DNA of 64,000 bases. Source: Microbacterium tenebrionis (lineage in GTDB: Bacteria > Actinomycetota > Actinomycetes > Actinomycetales > Microbacteriaceae). Where the stretch lies: assembly GCF_903645325.1 (NCBI RefSeq), contig NZ_CAHJXQ010000001.1, forward strand, positions 496,001 to 560,000, given 5' to 3'. A program made the position numbers and the translations under genes. This document shows positions 61,535 to 64,000 of the stretch, piece after piece; position 1 is the stretch's first letter, and each line of letters begins with the position of its first letter. The notes below the pieces were generated by a model that worked only from the letters and a program-made list of their open reading frames with translations, was not told where the DNA came from and did not search any database.

Positions 61535-61968
61535 CAGTGACCCCCTCCGAACCCGGCGAACGCGAGCGACAGGTGGCGCCCGGTGAAGCCGGCCATGAGC
61601 ACGACCCAGACGGCGATGACGCCCCAGAACATCTGGCGCTGGTACCGCGCGCCCTTCGACCAGAAGTCGACGAGGATGATTCGCAGGCCGTTCATGGCGT
61701 GGAACACGATGGCGCCTACCAGCACCACTTCACCCAGAGCCATGACGGGGTTCTTGTACGTGCCGATCACGGCGTTGTACGCCTCGGGGGAGACCCGGAT
61801 CAGTGCCGTATCGAGCACGTGCACGAGAAGGAAGAAGAAGATGGCGACTCCGGTGATGCGGTGAAGCACCCATGACCACATGCCCTCACGACCGCGGTAC
61901 AGAGTGCCGCGCGGGGTCTTGGACGTGGTTTCCGAAATCGACGGTGTCAAGCGTGTGCCTGCGGACAC
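61534..61968 (-). CDS. sdhC: succinate dehydrogenase cytochrome b556 subunit
   Basis: The 144-residue subunit has GTLYRGREGMWSWVLHRITG (about residues 20-39), the SdhC signature with the quinone-site Ser/Arg, and three helices with haem-ligand His in FLLVHVLDTALIRV (about 48) and FHAMNGLRIILVDFW (about 89). The GTG start at 61968 has GGGAGG 7-12 bases upstream. This is the first gene of the operon. Confidence 0.93.
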   Translation of the reverse strand: MSAGTRLTPSISETTSKTPRGTLYRGREGMWSWVLHRITGVAIFFFLLVHVLDTALIRVSPEAYNAVIGTYKNPVMALGEVVLVGAIVFHAMNGLRIILVDFWSKGARYQRQMFWGVIAVWVVLMAGFTGRHLSLAFAGFGGGH

Positions 61969-62174
61969 GGTCGTCCTCCCTGATCGATGCGAGGTCGGGT
62001 AGCACGTGCGGGTCTGAACAGACCGCTGGACGTGCCCGGCCGTGCACCATCCTATTCCTGTCAGAACGCTGGGTGCGACGAAGGCGACCCTAAGGGGCGG
62101 GGCGATCATGTTCGTTCTGCATCGTCACGATTCGGCTCGGCTATCGTGCCGAGGGGCTCCGGATCGGCGGCGGA

Positions 62175-62180
62175 TAGGCT
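62175..62180 (+). promoter_or_regulatory. -10-like hexamer TAGGCT, leaderless start
   Basis: TAGGCT ends 6 bases before the ATG at 62187, in the 218-base gap divergent from sdhC. Confidence 0.55.
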
Positions 62181-62186
62181 GAGCGC

Positions 62187-63299
62187 ATGGCGCCGTTCGA
62201 CGACTTCTACGCAGTGATCCCCGCCGGCGGAATCGGCAGCCGGCTCTGGCCGCTGTCCAGGGCGGACGCACCCAAGTTCCTGCATGATCTCACCGGCTCC
62301 GGCAACTCCCTGCTGCGCGACACCTGGGATCGACTCGAGCCCATGACGGGCCCCGATCGGATCGCGGTCGTCACCGGGCGCGCGCACCGCGCCGCCGTCG
62401 AGTCCGAATTGCCCGGCATCCCCGATAAGAACGTCTTCCTCGAGTCCGAGCCGCGGGAGTCGGCCGCAGCCATCGGACTCGCGGCGGCGATCCTGCACCG
62501 TCGCGACCCGGACGTCATCATCGGCTCCTTCGCCGCAGACCACGTCATCCGCGGCACGCGCACGTTCGAGTTCGCCGTCCAGCAGGCCGTCGCCGTCGCT
62601 CGTGCCGGCTACATCTGCACCATCGGCATCCAGCCGTCGGAGCCGTCTGTCGGCTTCGGATACATCCAGAAGGGCGACGAGCTGGTCGTCGACGACGCCC
62701 CGGAGGCTGCGACCGTCGAGCGCTTCGTCGAGAAGCCCGATCTGGAGACGGCCAAGCAGTACTACGCCGACCGGTCGTTCCTGTGGAACGCCGGCATGTT
62801 CATCTCGAAGGCGAGCGTGCTGCTCGACGAGCTCGCCGCGAACGAGCCCGAGCTGCACGCCGGTCTCCTCGAGCTCGCCGAGGCGTGGGACGACCGCGCC
62901 CGCCGCGGTCCCGTCGTCGACCGGGTCTGGCCGCGGCTGAAGAAGATCGCCATCGACTACGCGGTCGCCGAACCCGCCGCCGACAAGGGGCGCCTCGCCG
63001 TGATCCCCGGACACTTCGACTGGGATGACGTGGGGGATTTCGCCTCGCTCACCAAGCTCATCTCGGGCGGACGCAAGAACGACCTCGCCGTCCTCGGCCC
63101 CAGGGCCCGCGTGCTGTCGGATGCCGCGACCGGGATCCTCGTCAGCCAGACCTCCCGCGTGATCAGCCTGGTGGGTGTGAAGGACATCGTCGTGGTCGAC
63201 ACCGAGGATGCTCTGCTGGTCACCACGGCGGAGCACGCGCAGCGCGTGAAGGGCGTCGTCGAATCGCTCAAGCTCACCGGTCGCGGCGACGTCCTCTGA
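62187..63299 (+). CDS. manC: mannose-1-phosphate guanylyltransferase
   Basis: The 370-residue nucleotidyltransferase has the GDP-mannose pyrophosphorylase start VIPAGGIGSRLWPLSRADAP then KFLHDLTG (about residues 10-37), ESEPRESAAAIGLAA (about 88), FVEKPDLETAKQYY (about 178) and LWNAGMFISKASV (about 196). It makes GDP-mannose from GTP and mannose-1-P. It has no phosphomannose isomerase domain, unlike longer ManC. The product can feed mannolipids and the Pmt donor. The start follows a leaderless-type -10. Confidence 0.94.
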   Translation: MAPFDDFYAVIPAGGIGSRLWPLSRADAPKFLHDLTGSGNSLLRDTWDRLEPMTGPDRIAVVTGRAHRAAVESELPGIPDKNVFLESEPRESAAAIGLAAAILHRRDPDVIIGSFAADHVIRGTRTFEFAVQQAVAVARAGYICTIGIQPSEPSVGFGYIQKGDELVVDDAPEAATVERFVEKPDLETAKQYYADRSFLWNAGMFISKASVLLDELAANEPELHAGLLELAEAWDDRARRGPVVDRVWPRLKKIAIDYAVAEPAADKGRLAVIPGHFDWDDVGDFASLTKLISGGRKNDLAVLGPRARVLSDAATGILVSQTSRVISLVGVKDIVVVDTEDALLVTTAEHAQRVKGVVESLKLTGRGDVL

Positions 63300-63428
63300 G
63301 CGCACGCCACGGGTCTGTTGCGAGTTTGTAACCATTAACCGTCTTGGGCGGTGCGGACGCCGTGACACTGGGTAACTTAGCCAGACGGACCCTGCGATCG
63401 GCGCAGGCCAGTAGTCGTGGAGGCTTAC
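63300..63428. other. gap with the BMP-lipoprotein promoter region
   Basis: The 129 bases include an A/T-richer stretch (GTTTGTAACCATTAACCGTC, 63324-63343) and GTAACTTAG (63372-63380), either of which could hold a -10. GTGGAGG lies just before the next start. I see no gene. Confidence 0.4.
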
Positions 63429-64000
63429 GTGACCATTTCCACCCGAAAGCGCGCTCTCGCCGCGATCGTGGCGACCGGCGTCGCCGTCGCACTCGCAGGC
63501 TGTGGAGCCGCTCCCGAGAGCAACGGCGGGAACGCCGGTGGCGAGGAGATCGACTTCCTGCCCTGCATCGTGTCCGACATGGGCGGATTCGACGACAAGT
63601 CGTTCAACCAGCTGTCGTTCGAGGGCTCGCAGAAGGCCGCGGACGAGCTCGGCGTCGACCTCAAGGACGTCCAGTCCAACGCCGAGACCGAGTACGGCCC
63701 CAACGTGACCAACCTCGTCGACGAGGGCTGCAACGCCATCGTCGCCGTCGGCTTCGCGCTCTCGGCCGCGACCGTCGAGGCGGCGAACGCCAACCCCGAC
63801 GTCGACTTCATCCTCGTCGACGACGCCGCCGACAACGACTTCGACGGCAAGAAGGACGCCGAGAACGTCAAGCCGCTCCTGTACGACACCGCTCAGGCGG
63901 CATTCCTCGCCGGCTACCTGTCGGCCGGCTACTCGAAAACCGGCAAGGTCGGAACCTTCGGCGGCATGGAGTTCCCGACCGTGACGATCTTCATGGACGG
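63429..64000 (+). CDS. BMP-family (PnrA/Med-like) nucleoside-binding lipoprotein, cut by the window end
   Basis: The first 190 residues show a lipoprotein signal (ALAGC, Cys about residue 24), a Gly/Asn-rich spacer, and the BMP signature MGGFDDKSFNQLSFEGSQKA (about residues 49-68). VTNLVDEGCNAIVAVGFALS and AQAAFLAGYLSAGYSKTGKV follow. BMP proteins bind purine nucleosides for a CUT2-like ABC importer, whose other genes should lie beyond the window. The GTG has GGAGG 8 bases upstream. Confidence 0.92.
   Translation, partial: MTISTRKRALAAIVATGVAVALAGCGAAPESNGGNAGGEEIDFLPCIVSDMGGFDDKSFNQLSFEGSQKAADELGVDLKDVQSNAETEYGPNVTNLVDEGCNAIVAVGFALSAATVEAANANPDVDFILVDDAADNDFDGKKDAENVKPLLYDTAQAAFLAGYLSAGYSKTGKVGTFGGMEFPTVTIFMD

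Overview
The window is high-G+C actinobacterial DNA. Gene content and style point to the family Microbacteriaceae and most likely Microbacterium: a DUF7882-type small protein, an MmsAB/ChvE sugar transporter, the metG-tatD-rsmA-ispE block, the tRNA-Gln-glmU-prs block, rplY-pth, and sdhCDAB transcribed as C-D-A-B. The genus is an inference from these gene sets and from codon style. About 65 genes fill almost the whole window. There is no rRNA, CRISPR array, prophage or complete insertion sequence.

Layout. 0-5.6 kb: small conserved proteins, an aldo/keto reductase, a GNAT acetyltransferase, a sugar-epimerase-like protein, a NYN-LOTUS nuclease and a Gfo/Idh/MocA oxidoreductase. 5.6-8.9 kb: a sulfur island with the outward-facing 3' ends of two luciferase-type monooxygenase genes, a LysR regulator, and a mesX-mesD pair that should make a folate-independent, oxygen-requiring methionine synthase. 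8.9-19.8 kb: a quinone-reductase-like enzyme, the large helicase HrpA, a frameshifted aldo/keto reductase, an FMN reductase, a HAD phosphatase, protein O-mannosyltransferase divergent from rsmI, and a methyltransferase. 19.8-27.1 kb: a NarL-type two-component system, then metG, tatD, rsmA, an aldo/keto reductase and ispE. 27.2-32.4 kb: a LacI repressor and its probable target, the mmsA-mmsB-chvE monosaccharide transporter. 32.4-40.1 kb: an ABC-F protein, the methionine importer metQNI, an RluA-type pseudouridine synthase, a MarR regulator, a DUF222/HNH protein and a gene remnant. 40.3-45.8 kb: tRNA-Gln(UUG), glmU, prs, then an FMN-binding lipoprotein, ApbE and an RnfD/NqrB-like membrane protein fused to a flavin reductase domain, which look like one flavin-based trans-membrane electron-transfer unit. 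45.9-46.9 kb: an AbiEi-like/DUF559 endonuclease gene bracketed by direct repeats. 46.9-51.5 kb: an OmpR-type response regulator and sensor kinase, divergent from a MacB-like ABC exporter. 51.6-58.5 kb: gnd, a 41-residue membrane protein, rplY, pth, a Pro-rich membrane protein, trpS, xth and a YihY/BrkB protein. 58.5-64 kb: the succinate dehydrogenase operon, mannose-1-phosphate guanylyltransferase and the start of a BMP-family lipoprotein gene.

Recurring features. Many genes carry a TAnnnT hexamer 6-7 bases before the start codon, the signature of leaderless transcription. Three genes (an aldo/keto reductase, the exporter permease and gnd) are broken by small indels in G/C-rich runs, which look more like assembly errors than real decay. 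Palindromic or tandem G/C-rich repeats occur between genes and, in frame, inside hrpA. The Ala-Ser dipeptide is written again and again as GCATCC although GCA is otherwise rare.

Functional links. Methionine supply appears three times (MesX/MesD synthesis, MetQNI import, MetG use). Flavin chemistry links the FMN reductase, the monooxygenase remnants, and the FMN lipoprotein/ApbE/RnfD-FNR cluster. Mannose use appears as a GDP-mannose-forming enzyme and a protein O-mannosyltransferase.
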